Assembly (NCBI RefSeq): GCF_023896955.1
Contig: NZ_JAMHIW010000002.1
Location: forward strand, 496,001-560,000
DNA from: Micromonospora sp. RHAY321
Lineage (GTDB): Bacteria; Actinomycetota; Actinomycetes; Mycobacteriales; Micromonosporaceae
Direction of reading: 5' to 3'
DNA length: 64,000 nt
Shown here: one piece after another, positions 24,523 to 33,337 of the stretch
Layout of the letters: each line of letters starts with the position of its first letter
How positions within the stretch are numbered: the first letter of the stretch is position 1
Position numbers and translations under genes: made by a program
Notes under the pieces: generated by a model
Databases searched by the model: none
Seen by the model: only the letters and a program-made list of their open reading frames with translations
What the model was told of the DNA's origin: nothing

Positions 24523-27500
24523 GTGTCCCTGCGTGACGCAGTGGATCACAATCGGATGGTGCGCCGTCCGATGTGGAAGTGGGGCCTGCTGACCGTCGTC
24601 GCTGCGCTGGCGGCGGGCGGGACGGGCTGGGTCTGGCTGCGCTATGACTTCGAGAAGGTCAACTGGGCCTGGGGCGTCATCGCCGGCATCATCGCGGTCT
24701 ACGTCGTCCTGGACCAGGTCTTCACCAACCGACCCGCGGCGTCCATGGCGCTCGTCACGCACCGACGTGCCGCAGCGGACCAGCTTGCCGACCTGATCCG
24801 CCGCGACCCCACCGACGACACGCTGCTCCGCGCCATCGACGAGCCGTACCCGCTGCCCGTGCGCTGGTCCACCGGCCCGGCCCGCCTGTTGCCGTCCTGG
24901 CGGGCGATCGGCCGCTCCAGCGACGCGGCGCCGCTGGACCTGTCCGGGCGCGACGGCGCGCTGTGGAGCCGATACCGCAGCATCCCGTCCGGACGGCTGC
25001 TGCTGCTCGGGCGGGCCGGTTCCGGCAAGTCGATCACCGCGCTGCGGATGGCCCGGGAGCTGCCGGCACACCGCGACCCGGACACGCCCGTTCCGGTGCC
25101 GCTGCCGGTCGCGTCGTGGGACCCCGACCGGGAGGGCTTCACCGACTGGCTGGTCGACCGGATCGCCCGGCGGTACCCGCAGCTCGCCGCCGAGCGCCCC
25201 GACAGGGAGGCGGTGCTGCGCGACCTCGTCGAGGCGGACCTGGTGGTGCCCGTCCTGGACGGCCTCGACGAGATGCCCGAACAGCGGTTGATCGCCTGCC
25301 TGGAGCAGCTGAACGCCCTGGCCACCCAACGATTCGTGCTCACCTGTCGCTCATCGGTGTACGAGCGGTACCTCACCCAGGGGGAGAAGCTGCGCGGCGC
25401 CGCCGTGGTGGTGCTCGAACCGCTGAGCCCCGCCGAGGTGGCCGACTACCTCGTCGATGCCGCCCCGTACCACCAGGCGGAGAACTGGTCGACCGTCGCC
25501 GCCACCATCGGCGACGACACCGAGCTGACCGACGTACTGTCCACACCGCTGATGGTGGCGATGGCCCGCACGGCCTTCGACCAGCCCGGCACCGACCCAC
25601 GCGACCTCGTCCCGCTGGCCCGGGAGCAGGGCAGTCGGTCGGTGGAGGACGACCTGCTGACCCGGGCCGTCGACGCCGCCCTGCGCTCCGGGCGGGGCGG
25701 TCAGGGGCTGCACCGGTGGGAGCCGGACACGTCCCGGCGGTACCTCGCCTTCCTCGCCGCGCACCTGGAATCGCTCGACCAGCGCGAGTTCCGCTGGTGG
25801 CAGTTGCCTGCCGCGCTGCCCGGCCCGTTCTGGGCGATCTTCGATGGCCTGCGCACCGGGCTGGCCGCCTGGGTGGCGCTCACGTACGCCCATGACGCTC
25901 TCACCGCGACCGCCGCCGTCACCAGCGAACCCGGCATCCGCGACCTGCTGAACGCGATCGCCCGCAACCCCGACGGCCTGGGCGTCGCGGCCTTCCTGCT
26001 GGCCGGGTGCGCCGCGATGCTGCGCGGTGGCACGGCGCGGGACACACCCCGTCGGGTGCTGTTCGCCGGTGGCCGGTGGGCCTTGCGGGACGGGATGATC
26101 GGCGGCCTGGTCGGCGGCACGTTCTGGGCGTTCGTAACCCTGACGCTGCTGTCGACCGTCACCCCGTCGCCGGAGCTGGTTGAGTGGCTGGACCGGGTGC
26201 CGGGGTTGCCGCCGTGGTCGGTCCCGGTGCGCGCCGCGGTGCTGGTCGGTGTTCTCTGGTGGGTGTACTTCGCCGTCACGGCTGGCCTGCGGGTCGACGT
26301 CGCCGCGCCCGCCGCCGAGCTGGGCGCCACCAGCGCGGCCGAGACCATCGACGCGGACCGCGCCGCGAGCGTGGCGGCGGCGCTGACCACCGTGGCGGCC
26401 GCCGTCCTGGGGGTGTTCGTCGCAGTGGCGTTGCTCCGGCTGACCGGGGTGCTGCCTGCCGCGCCGTCGGTGACGTCGCTGGCGTACGCCGGGATGGGTC
26501 TGGGGTTGGGCTGGTGGCTGCACCGGCGCGCGGGTGCCGCGTGGGTCCGGTTCGCGGTCGCCCGGGCGGTGTTGGCCGTCCGGGGCCGGATCCCCTTTCC
26601 GCTACTGGCGTTCCTGGCCTACGTGGAGTCGGTCGGCCTGCTGCGGCACGGCGCCGGGGCGTACCGGTTCCGGCACGGCCGCCTGCAGAGCCGGCTGGCC
26701 GCCGGGTCGCTGACCGGGCGGCGGGGCAGCCGGCTGCGGGAGGAGTTCGGCATCGAGCTGGCCCGGGCCGGCTACTGGACCGAGGCGCTGGGCGCCTTCG
26801 CCGCCGTCGCGCGCACCCGGGCGGCGAGCATCGGGTCGGTCGACCGCCTGACCGTGGCGGCCCTGCGCAAGGCCCTGCTGGCGGGGGCCGCCGCCGGCCA
26901 GTGGACCCGGCTCGCGGACCTGCTGGCGCTGATGCCCGCACCGAGCCCGCCCGGCACCACCACACCGGTGTCCGAGCAGCGCGAGCGGATCGCCCGGCTG
27001 CTCGTCGCCGACACGTCACTGCCCGAGCTGCGGGCCGCCGCCGAGGAACTGCGCCGGCGGGAGGACGACGACACGCGAACGGACACCGGCACCGACGAGT
27101 TCCTGGCCGCCCTGCACTACGCCGAAGGCGGCCCCGACGCGGCACGGGCCCTGCTGGACCGGCTGCTCGGCAGCGGCAGCGCGGGCGACGGGTTCGGCCG
27201 GTCCGTGCCCCTCGCGGCCGGGCTGCTGGCCCGCCTGCTCCTCGACGACGGCGACGCCGAGGCCGCCCTCGCCGTCTGTCACCACGAGCTGCTGCTGACC
27301 GATCAGGCGCCCGACCGGGCCGACCTGCTGTTGTTGCAGACGTGGAGCTGGTCGGTCGAGGTGCTGCGTCGGGTTACCGACGAGCACGGTGACCTGCTGC
27401 GCCGGATCCGCGCCGCGCTCGCCGAGCAACGTGGCCGGCGTTTCGCGCTGACCCGGCGGGAGTTCGCGGAGATGGGATTGCAGATGTGCCACGCGACGGT

Positions 27501-27624
27501 CGGTCACGCGACGCTGGGGCCGCTCGCGGTGGCGGTCAGCCGGCGGCTGGTCGGGGTGCTCGCCGACCCGGAGATCGTGGTACTGACCGCCCGGCGCGGG
27601 GCACCCATCTGGCACGCCGGGTAG
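24523..27624 (+). CDS. Membrane-anchored NACHT-type STAND ATPase
   Basis: A 1033-residue protein. Two N-terminal transmembrane helices (about 18-36 and 48-66) precede a NACHT ATPase: Walker A GRAGSGKS at 163-170, Walker B with acidic cluster PVLDGLDEMP at 243-252, and VLTCRSS as sensor. About 430-680 adds several more hydrophobic helices (WAIFDGLRTGLAAWVALTYA, FLLAGCAAMLRGG, VPVRAAVLVGVLWWVYFAV). The C-terminal third is helical and TPR-like. GTG 24523 (GGCGGG upstream) is used; ATG 24556 is an alternative. STAND ATPases of this design act as switches in bacterial immunity; here specificity and effector are unknown. The next gene begins 41 bp on. Confidence 0.85.
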   Translation: MSLRDAVDHNRMVRRPMWKWGLLTVVAALAAGGTGWVWLRYDFEKVNWAWGVIAGIIAVYVVLDQVFTNRPAASMALVTHRRAAADQLADLIRRDPTDDTLLRAIDEPYPLPVRWSTGPARLLPSWRAIGRSSDAAPLDLSGRDGALWSRYRSIPSGRLLLLGRAGSGKSITALRMARELPAHRDPDTPVPVPLPVASWDPDREGFTDWLVDRIARRYPQLAAERPDREAVLRDLVEADLVVPVLDGLDEMPEQRLIACLEQLNALATQRFVLTCRSSVYERYLTQGEKLRGAAVVVLEPLSPAEVADYLVDAAPYHQAENWSTVAATIGDDTELTDVLSTPLMVAMARTAFDQPGTDPRDLVPLAREQGSRSVEDDLLTRAVDAALRSGRGGQGLHRWEPDTSRRYLAFLAAHLESLDQREFRWWQLPAALPGPFWAIFDGLRTGLAAWVALTYAHDALTATAAVTSEPGIRDLLNAIARNPDGLGVAAFLLAGCAAMLRGGTARDTPRRVLFAGGRWALRDGMIGGLVGGTFWAFVTLTLLSTVTPSPELVEWLDRVPGLPPWSVPVRAAVLVGVLWWVYFAVTAGLRVDVAAPAAELGATSAAETIDADRAASVAAALTTVAAAVLGVFVAVALLRLTGVLPAAPSVTSLAYAGMGLGLGWWLHRRAGAAWVRFAVARAVLAVRGRIPFPLLAFLAYVESVGLLRHGAGAYRFRHGRLQSRLAAGSLTGRRGSRLREEFGIELARAGYWTEALGAFAAVARTRAASIGSVDRLTVAALRKALLAGAAAGQWTRLADLLALMPAPSPPGTTTPVSEQRERIARLLVADTSLPELRAAAEELRRREDDDTRTDTGTDEFLAALHYAEGGPDAARALLDRLLGSGSAGDGFGRSVPLAAGLLARLLLDDGDAEAALAVCHHELLLTDQAPDRADLLLLQTWSWSVEVLRRVTDEHGDLLRRIRAALAEQRGRRFALTRREFAEMGLQMCHATVGHATLGPLAVAVSRRLVGVLADPEIVVLTARRGAPIWHAG

Positions 27625-27664
27625 GGGATGGCGGGGCTTGCCCGGTGCTGGCAGCCTCGGCGGC

Positions 27665-28247
27665 GTGAGCACCCTTCTGACGCAGCTTCCGGCGCTCCTC
27701 GGCGTGCTGGTCGGCACCCTGGGCACGATCCTCGCCACCTCGTTGGCTGACCGCGCCCGGTGGCGGCGCAGCCAGAGCGTCCGCTGGGACGAGCGGCGGC
27801 TGGACGCGTACGTCGACTACGCGCACGCCATCAAGGAGAGCCACGCGGTGGTGTTGCGGATGACGGCCGACCACCGGCCGGGAGCGCGCAGCCACCCCAT
27901 CGACCGGGAGGCCGGCCCTGGCCCGGCTGGCCGAGGCGGACGCACGGCGCACCATTGTCTGGGAGAACCTGCTGCTGCTCGGCGACGAGCCGACCGTCGC
28001 TGCGGCCGCTCGGTGGCGCGACGCCGTCTGGCAGCTCGAACGCCTCGCCCGCGGGATCGTCGACCCACCGCAGGACATCCCCGCCATGCTCACCCTCGTC
28101 AACGAGGCACGCGACGGCTACTACCGTGCGGCCCGGCGCAGCCTCGGCGTCCGGGGCGGATCGGTGGAGCAGTCCGCCGCGTTGCGGCAGGCGCTGGTGG
28201 ACCGGCCGGCCGTGACGTCCGACCAGCGGGAGACGGCTGCCAACTGA
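27665..28247 (+). pseudogene. Single-TM conflict-island membrane protein, frameshifted
   Basis: GTG 27665 starts a protein with a hydrophobic N-terminus (LPALLGVLVGTLGTILATS) and then ADRARWRRSQSVRWDERRLD. It is clearly related to the gene at 40139-40882. The frame is intact to about codon 84 (IDREAG). After the CCC run at 27916-27918 homology continues one frame over (LARLAEADARRTIVWENLLL, then on to a stop at 28245-28247). Removing one C restores a continuous protein of about 193 residues aligned to the paralogue. It may be a recent pseudogene, a sequencing error or programmed slippage. Function is unknown; it follows the NACHT gene directly. Confidence 0.75.
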
Positions 28248-28426
28248 CCTGGCCGAAGACGATCCGTCACTACGAAGGCAGCGACGTTCTCGGCTGTGAG
28301 TGTCCTGACGGTCGCCAATGATCTGGCACCGTGCACAGCAGCGTGACCAACGGGGCGGCCCGAGTCGGAGGGTGGTTCTACCCTGCCGGGTGACAGCAAT
28401 TTGCCTTAGGAGAAGATAAGTCAGTC

Positions 28427-28993
28427 GTGCGACGGGGATATTGGCGAGAGCCCGGGGATGCGGTCAGTGCTGAGGAGGCCTGGGACATCTGGGCACCCCA
28501 CGCGTACGACGTCCTGCTGGAGGTGGCGCGGCGGTATCAGGCCGTCACCACCTACGGTGAGGTCGGCAAGGAGGTGCAGGACAGGTCAGGCGTTCGGACC
28601 TCCGCGCTCCTGCAGAACTGGATCGGTGCGGTCCTGGGTCGGGTGGTCCGGCGCGCACACAAGCAAGGTCATCCACCGCTGACGGCGCTGGTCGTCCACA
28701 AGGACGACGGCAAGGTCGGCGTCGGATACGCCGAAGTGTTGCAGGTGGCCGGGCAGCCGCCGGTCGAGGACGAGATGGAACGCGAGCGACACGCCGCCTC
28801 GGCCCGGCTGGCCTGCTACCGCTACTTCGAGGCGTCAGGGCTTCCGGCGGACGGTGGCCAGCCAGCTCTCGCACCGAGGCTCGAGGAGGCCGTGCGACGC
28901 CAACGCCGGAGCGCTCCGCAACCGCGTCGCCCCACCTGCCCACGGTGCGGCATCCAAACTCCGGTGAGCGGCGCCTGCGACTACTGCGACTGA
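28427..28993 (+). CDS. Zinc-ribbon protein of unknown function
   Basis: A 188-residue protein starting with GTG 28427 behind AGGAGAAG. About 20-110 is a mixed alpha/beta region (YDVLLEVARRYQAVTTYGEV, then NWIGAVLGRVVRRAHKQGHP and LTALVVHKDDGKVGVGYAEV). About 115-165 is charged helix. The C-terminus is a compact zinc ribbon: CPRCG and, 9 residues on, CDYCD. I do not recognise the family. Its place among conflict genes and the terminal ribbon suggest nucleic-acid or protein binding. The 179-bp upstream gap contains a TACCCT box at 28377-28382 but no clear -35. Confidence 0.75.
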   Translation: MRRGYWREPGDAVSAEEAWDIWAPHAYDVLLEVARRYQAVTTYGEVGKEVQDRSGVRTSALLQNWIGAVLGRVVRRAHKQGHPPLTALVVHKDDGKVGVGYAEVLQVAGQPPVEDEMERERHAASARLACYRYFEASGLPADGGQPALAPRLEEAVRRQRRSAPQPRRPTCPRCGIQTPVSGACDYCD

Positions 28994-29069
28994 CACCTGT
29001 TGGCGGCGTCGCGACCTCCCGGCGCGGCGACACCGAGCGTCCGCCACCTGCACCGGCTCCGACCTGAGC

Positions 29070-29089
29070 TGATCATGGACCTATGATCA
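29070..29089. promoter_or_regulatory. -10 box overlapped by a perfect inverted repeat
   Basis: TATGAT (29082-29087) is a good -10 box for the HEPN-CBS gene, 58 bp before its ATG. It sits inside a perfect inverted repeat, TGATCAT (29070-29076) and ATGATCA (29083-29089) with a 6-bp spacer, so an operator would cover the promoter. Confidence 0.55.
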
Positions 29090-29145
29090 TCCGCTGCACC
29101 ACCGGGCTGGTCCCGGACCACCAGCGCGGATGAAGGGGTCGGCTG

Positions 29146-29910
29146 ATGGCGAAGCACGACAGGGAATCAATGGCCGACCGCTTCGACGCGGCCTGGAAGG
29201 CCCTCGAATCAGAACTGAAGCATCGTTGGAGGGAGCGGACCGCAGGCGGCTCAGGGCAGCAGCAGACCGCATTCAGCATGCTGACCTGGGCCCGGGATCA
29301 GAAGCTGCTCACCACCGATCAGGAACGGTTCCTGGACCGCTGCCGCAGCGTCCGCAACGCCTACACGCACGTGTCGTTCGAGGGCTACTCGGGGCCGATC
29401 GCGTCCCCGCCAAGAGAAATCGTGGAGCGCCTTGAGAAGATCCTGGGCAGCCTGCGGCATCCGCGGAAGGTCGCGGACATTGCGACCAAGGCCAGCACCT
29501 GCCTGCCGACCACGCCACTGCGAGAGGCGCTGCAGACGATGCACCGGGGCGACTTCTCCCAACTTCCCTACCGGGACGAGCAGCGCGGCTGGCTCCTCGT
29601 GACCCGGGAACAGGTCGGCCGCTGGGCGGAGGCCAAGGCTGAAGCCGACGGTATGGTGCTGCTCGACCTGAGCGCCGCGGTGTCGGAGCTCGCGGATCAC
29701 CCAGAGGTCGGTCCGGTGCGGCCGAGTCAACTCGACCCGTCGGCCACGCTCGCGAGCGCCGTGGCCGCGCTCGAGTCGGCGCTGCACCGGCCGGACGACG
29801 CCGACGGCGGTTACCCGCTGGTCCTGGTGACGGGCAAGGGGGCCGGGGCCCCGGTACAGGTGCTCGCCGTGGACGATCTGCCGCGGGCGTACCGCGAACT
29901 TGGCCGCTGA
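29146..29910 (+). CDS. HEPN-like and CBS-domain fusion protein
   Basis: A 254-residue protein, ATG 29146 behind GAAGGGG. Residues about 10-105 are helical with RNAYTH (R-x4-H) near residue 70, the catalytic pattern of HEPN RNases. Residues about 115-165 look like one CBS motif (TPLREALQTMHRGDFSQLPY followed by GWLLVTREQVGRW). The C-terminal part (about 170-254) resembles a second, diverged CBS half. The arrangement suggests an RNase or HEPN adaptor gated by a nucleotide bound at the CBS pair. No antitoxin-like gene is adjacent. Domain calls are by motif only. Confidence 0.7.
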   Translation: MAKHDRESMADRFDAAWKALESELKHRWRERTAGGSGQQQTAFSMLTWARDQKLLTTDQERFLDRCRSVRNAYTHVSFEGYSGPIASPPREIVERLEKILGSLRHPRKVADIATKASTCLPTTPLREALQTMHRGDFSQLPYRDEQRGWLLVTREQVGRWAEAKAEADGMVLLDLSAAVSELADHPEVGPVRPSQLDPSATLASAVAALESALHRPDDADGGYPLVLVTGKGAGAPVQVLAVDDLPRAYRELGR

Positions 29911-29968
29911 CCCGATGGGGCTGACCGATGGCAGAGCGCCGGGCGCCGGCCACATGGTCACCTGGCCC

Positions 29969-29974
29969 TAGGAT
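29969..29974 (+). promoter_or_regulatory. -10 box TAGGAT, leaderless type
   Basis: TAGGAT ends 7 bases before ATG 29982 of the pglW remnant, with no ribosome-binding site between, as in leaderless actinomycete promoters. Confidence 0.45.
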
Positions 29975-29981
29975 CTCTTCC

Positions 29982-30500
29982 ATGCAGGAGGGCCGGTGGA
30001 CGACGATCACGCCGTCGCAGTTTGCGCACGAGCGGGAGGCGCTGGCGCACGTCCAGGCGCTGCTACCCGACACCGAGCCCTACCGCGCCTGGTCGAACTT
30101 TAACCTTTACCGCCCAGACCGGACACCCTTACGAGGTTGACCTGCTGGTCGCCGCCCCGGGTGGGCTCTACCTGATCGAGATCAAGAGCCTGAACGGCCG
30201 GATGATCTCCAGCGGCTCCAACTGGATCCTGCAGGGACCGTCGGGGAGCGGCACTCGTACCTTCGACAACCCGCTGCACCTGGCGGACATGAAGGCCAAG
30301 AAGCTCAAGTCCCTGCTTCAGGTCGCCGCGACCCAGCGCAAGGGGCCGCCGGTCAGGATCCCGTTCGTGCAGGCGGCGGTCTTCCTGTCGAAGCCTGGCC
30401 TGCACGTCGGCCTCTCCGAGCACCACCTGCACGGCATCTTCGGCCCGGAGCCGGCACCCGGCCACCAGTCCGGCTCGCTGCCGACGATCAGTTCGCTACT
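29982..30500 (+). pseudogene. pglW: Broken pglW-like (BREX/Pgl) NERD-kinase fragment
   Basis: Starts at ATG 29982 with QEGRWTTITPSQFAHEREAL and RAWSNF, the opening of PglW/BREX serine-threonine kinases. An extra A near 30101-30103 shifts the frame; the NERD nuclease-like domain continues one frame over (TFTAQTGHPYEVDLLVAAPG, LYLIEIKSLNG, then NPLHLADMKAKKL). Sequence homology fades at about 30495-30510, where EcsC-like sequence begins. Intact PglW proteins exceed 1000 residues, so kinase and C-terminal regions are lost. No other BREX/Pgl genes are in the window. It is a remnant of a phage-growth-limitation type defence gene. Confidence 0.75.
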
Positions 30501-31102
30501 GCAGTTCTCTCTGCCGCTGCGGGGATACCCGGTTTGCTGTTCCTGCCCGCCACTTTCCCCGCCGACCTGGCCCAATACTTCGGCCACATGCTCCGAATCG
30601 CACAAAAGCTTGCCTACCTCTATAGTTGGCCGGACCTTTTTCAGCCGACAGCGACGATCTCGACGACGCGACCAAAGGGGTGCTCATCCTCTTCGTGGGC
30701 GTGATGTTCGGCACCCAGTCGGCCAACGCTGCCGTGGGGAAGATTTCGGGTGAGATCTCCAAGCAAGTTGTCAAGAAGCTACCGCAGAAGGCACTCACCA
30801 AGGCAGTCATCTATCCAGTAGTGAAAAAAGTCGCAAGCTACCTTGGCGTTCAGATAACCAAGCAGACTTTCGCGCGGACTGTTTCAAAGGCGATCCCCCT
30901 CATTGGGGCCGCCGTGTCGGGCGAGCCTACTCCTGCGACCTTCCTCCCCATGTCCAACAGGCTGAAGGATCACCTGTCCAGCTCGGAACTGGCGAAGCCA
31001 AAGCACCAGCTTGTAGATGCACAGGTCGTAGAAGTGGGTGTTTTTGAGTCTATCGCCGACGACGATACCGAGCAGCAGCCGGGGCCAGAGTGCACGCCTT
31101 GA
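30501..31102 (+). pseudogene. Broken EcsC-family gene fragment
   Basis: From about 30501 one frame reads AVLSAAAGIPGLLFLPATFP, then DLAQYFGHMLRIAQKLAYLY and SWPDLF, a typical EcsC segment. At the T-run 30637-30641 the frame changes; one extra T would restore SWPDLFSADSDDLDDATKG. The second frame continues with VLILFVGVMFGTQSANAAVG, KKLPQKALTKAVIYPVVKK and TFLPMSNRLKDHL to a stop at 31102. The 5' end is missing, replaced by the pglW fragment. AT content is clearly higher than in the flanks. EcsC proteins are membrane-associated and of unclear role; several occur in conflict islands. Confidence 0.7.
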
Positions 31103-31206
31103 ACTAGAGTCAATCCTCCTAGCCCTCTCCAAAGAAGGAGACCGGCTGAACCAGCGCTGCTTGGCCCCCGAACCACCTGGACTCCTCCTAGGCGACCGCC
31201 CGGAGA

Positions 31207-31890
31207 TTACAGCTCGATTCGGTGGGTCGGTCCCGAGAAGACTGTCTCGAACGGGAACAGTACGGCGACAGGAGCTGATCCGCTCGGAACGGTCCAGACT
31301 CTGGCCGCCTTGACGGTGTCCCCAGGGTTTGTGGTCATGTCCTCATTGAGCAGGTTATTGAGGTTGCTCGTTACCTCGTCGTCGCTGCTTGATGACGCAA
31401 ACTGCCCCTTGTCGATCACCACGTCTGCGAAGTCCATGGACGAGCCCGGCGTCTTGCCGATGTTCGTCAACGTCGCATCGACGCGGCAGAACTCCTTACC
31501 AGCCTCAGGGGTGGCAGTGATGTACTCCGGGACGTCGGATTCTCCCTGCCACTTCGGGTTCGCAGCTGCGCGAGGGATCGACCTGATGCCGCAGGCCAAT
31601 TTCGTCACCATGATGAGCCATTGGACAGGCGGAGTGTTGTCGCTGAAGGTCTGGGTGTACTCGAACGGCTGCCCAACCTTGACACGCTGCAGCTGGGGAG
31701 TTCCCTCCGCCGACCCACAGAGCTCATCCCGGTTCGGCGGCGTGAACTTAGGGTCGGAGCATGCCTCTTCGAGATCCACGGATGGACTCATTTCCGGGAC
31801 GGTCGAGTCCGGGGCCGGAGAGGACGTGCATCCGACCATGACAGCGACGATCGCAAGGCCCATGGCGGGCAGCAACGGTGATCGATGCAT
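31207..31890 (-). CDS. Secreted lipoprotein, DUF4352-like
   Basis: A 227-residue protein with a lipoprotein signal: MHRSPLLPAMGLAIVAVMVG then Cys21. A Ser/Pro linker follows and then a beta-sandwich-like domain (QRVKVGQPFEYTQTF near residue 68, CRVDATLTNIGKTPGSSMDF around 136-155), the pattern of DUF4352/telokinin-like extracellular lipoproteins. It is convergent with the EcsC remnant. Base composition is less GC-rich than the metabolic regions. Function unknown; it probably sits on the outer face of the membrane. Confidence 0.75.
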   Translation of the reverse strand: MHRSPLLPAMGLAIVAVMVGCTSSPAPDSTVPEMSPSVDLEEACSDPKFTPPNRDELCGSAEGTPQLQRVKVGQPFEYTQTFSDNTPPVQWLIMVTKLACGIRSIPRAAANPKWQGESDVPEYITATPEAGKEFCRVDATLTNIGKTPGSSMDFADVVIDKGQFASSSSDDEVTSNLNNLLNEDMTTNPGDTVKAARVWTVPSGSAPVAVLFPFETVFSGPTHRIEL

Positions 31891-32018
31891 ACCGTCAACT
31901 TATGCACCGTTGCACGTGATCGCATCTTAAGCTCGGCTGTTAGAGCAGTGTGCCCACGGCGAGCCTGGCGAATCGCTACGCAGGATGAAAATGGCTCAGT
32001 GTTGAGCGGCTCGTCGAG

Positions 32019-32744
32019 TCATCGCGATGGGCGCCGTTGGCGCAGCACCTCGGATTCCGCATCGCCTACCAGAACGGCCGGTCGATCCACCACTACCGCT
32101 CCGGCAATCTCGAAAGCCCGGGCGATGTCCTGCCACAGCGGATAGTTCGTATTGCGGACGCGTGGACTGGGGTGGGCCACCGCGAGCCAGGGAACCAGCT
32201 TGGCCTCCTCACGCAGCAGGTAGAGCGCGAAGGCTTGACGGGCGATGCCGCCCATCGTCACCACCAGCCGCAGGGCGGGCAGCAGGTCGATGAGCCGGGC
32301 CAGCCAGGGCAGCCCCGGTTCGATGTCGGACCGGGTGGCACCCTTGTTCTTCTTCTCGTCGCCCATGAACCACGGCACGGCGTTCCAATGCAGGCAACGA
32401 TCCCGTCTCAGCCCTGACGCGCGGTAGAACTCCCACACGTGAGCGGCCGTCGAGTCGTCATTGTCGGGGGAGAGCATGCTGCTGCCCAGCGCCGCGGCTC
32501 GGGCGGGAGTCTCCAGGAGGAACAGCACCTGGGCGTGCACTCCGCCCAGGGTCGGATCGACGTACGGCACGCTCTGGTCGCCGCGCTCCGCGCGTAGTTC
32601 TTCCACGAGATCCGTAATCGGGGCGATGTGCGGCTCGTGGAGGCGGGCGAGCTTCGCCGTGACTAGGTCGGGATTTCGGTTGACTCGAGCGGCACCTGGC
32701 AGGTCCATGACCGGATCGTCCGGCAAATCTATGACGAAAGCCAC
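32019..32744 (-). CDS. Uracil-DNA-glycosylase superfamily protein
   Basis: A 241-residue protein with the UDG superfamily layout: VLFLLETPARAAALGSSMLS (motif 1 region), a central LHWNAVPWFMGDE (Asn-Pro-type segment), LRLVVTMGGIARQAF, and the late AVAHPSPR motif equivalent to the HPSP loop. It lacks the Fe-S cysteines of families 4 and 5. It is the last gene of a three-gene operon, starting 5 bases after the PD-(D/E)xK-like gene stop. In this setting it may act on modified or deaminated foreign DNA rather than in housekeeping repair; that is inference. Confidence 0.78.
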   Translation of the reverse strand: MAFVIDLPDDPVMDLPGAARVNRNPDLVTAKLARLHEPHIAPITDLVEELRAERGDQSVPYVDPTLGGVHAQVLFLLETPARAAALGSSMLSPDNDDSTAAHVWEFYRASGLRRDRCLHWNAVPWFMGDEKKNKGATRSDIEPGLPWLARLIDLLPALRLVVTMGGIARQAFALYLLREEAKLVPWLAVAHPSPRVRNTNYPLWQDIARAFEIAGAVVVDRPAVLVGDAESEVLRQRRPSR

Positions 32745-32749
32745 GAGCC

Positions 32750-33337
32750 CTACCGTAGGCGGCGCGAAATCAGGCTTCGGGTGTGCTCGGTGAGCTGCTC
32801 GGCGACGAAGTCGTTGAGCCGTTCCGGGTCCGGCTCGACCCGCCGGGCTTCCTCCAACTCCTCCCAGGTCCCGTAGTCGTAGGGATCGCCGGCCGTCACG
32901 ACTCCGATCCCATGCATCCGGGCAGCCGCCGCCACGTCAGCGACGTCATCCTTGAGCGCCGATGCCTGATCCGGCGGGACGTAGAACAGCACATACGACC
33001 TCGTCGCCGCGCGGCGGTGTGCCAGCGCCTCGTAGACCGCCTGAACATTGACCGCGTTCGGCGACTTGATCTCGAACGTGTTGACGTCCAGGTGCTTACC
33101 GGGCACGTATTCGAAGGTACGAACCTCGACGGTCGTGATGTCCAGCCGTGACCAGATCCCGGTCGGACGACTGCCGCCCAACGCGGTGATCTCCACGGCG
33201 AGAAGGTCCTGTCGGTGGTCCTGGGACCAGTCGCGTTCGATTACGGCCCGCATGGGTTCGTAGAGGCTCAACTCGTTGGTGATCGCCGCCTGGATCGTCT
33301 CGGCGTCGGGCGTACCGACCTCGACGACGACCGCCAT
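32750..33337 (-). CDS. Putative PD-(D/E)xK nuclease-like protein
   Basis: A 195-residue protein; ATG 33337 overlaps the preceding stop by one base (TGATG). Strands VEVRTFEYVP and NTFEIKSPN give a D-x(n)-ExK pattern (Asp in HLDVNTFEIK, Glu and Lys in EIK), followed by NVQAVYEALAHRRAATRSYV, as in PD-(D/E)xK restriction-like folds. The C-terminal half (AARMHGIGVVTAGDPYDYGTWEELE) is unassigned. It lies between a small winged-helix gene and a UDG-like gene in one operon. I do not know the family by name; the nuclease call rests on the motif. Confidence 0.6.
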   Translation of the reverse strand: MAVVVEVGTPDAETIQAAITNELSLYEPMRAVIERDWSQDHRQDLLAVEITALGGSRPTGIWSRLDITTVEVRTFEYVPGKHLDVNTFEIKSPNAVNVQAVYEALAHRRAATRSYVLFYVPPDQASALKDDVADVAAAARMHGIGVVTAGDPYDYGTWEELEEARRVEPDPERLNDFVAEQLTEHTRSLISRRLR

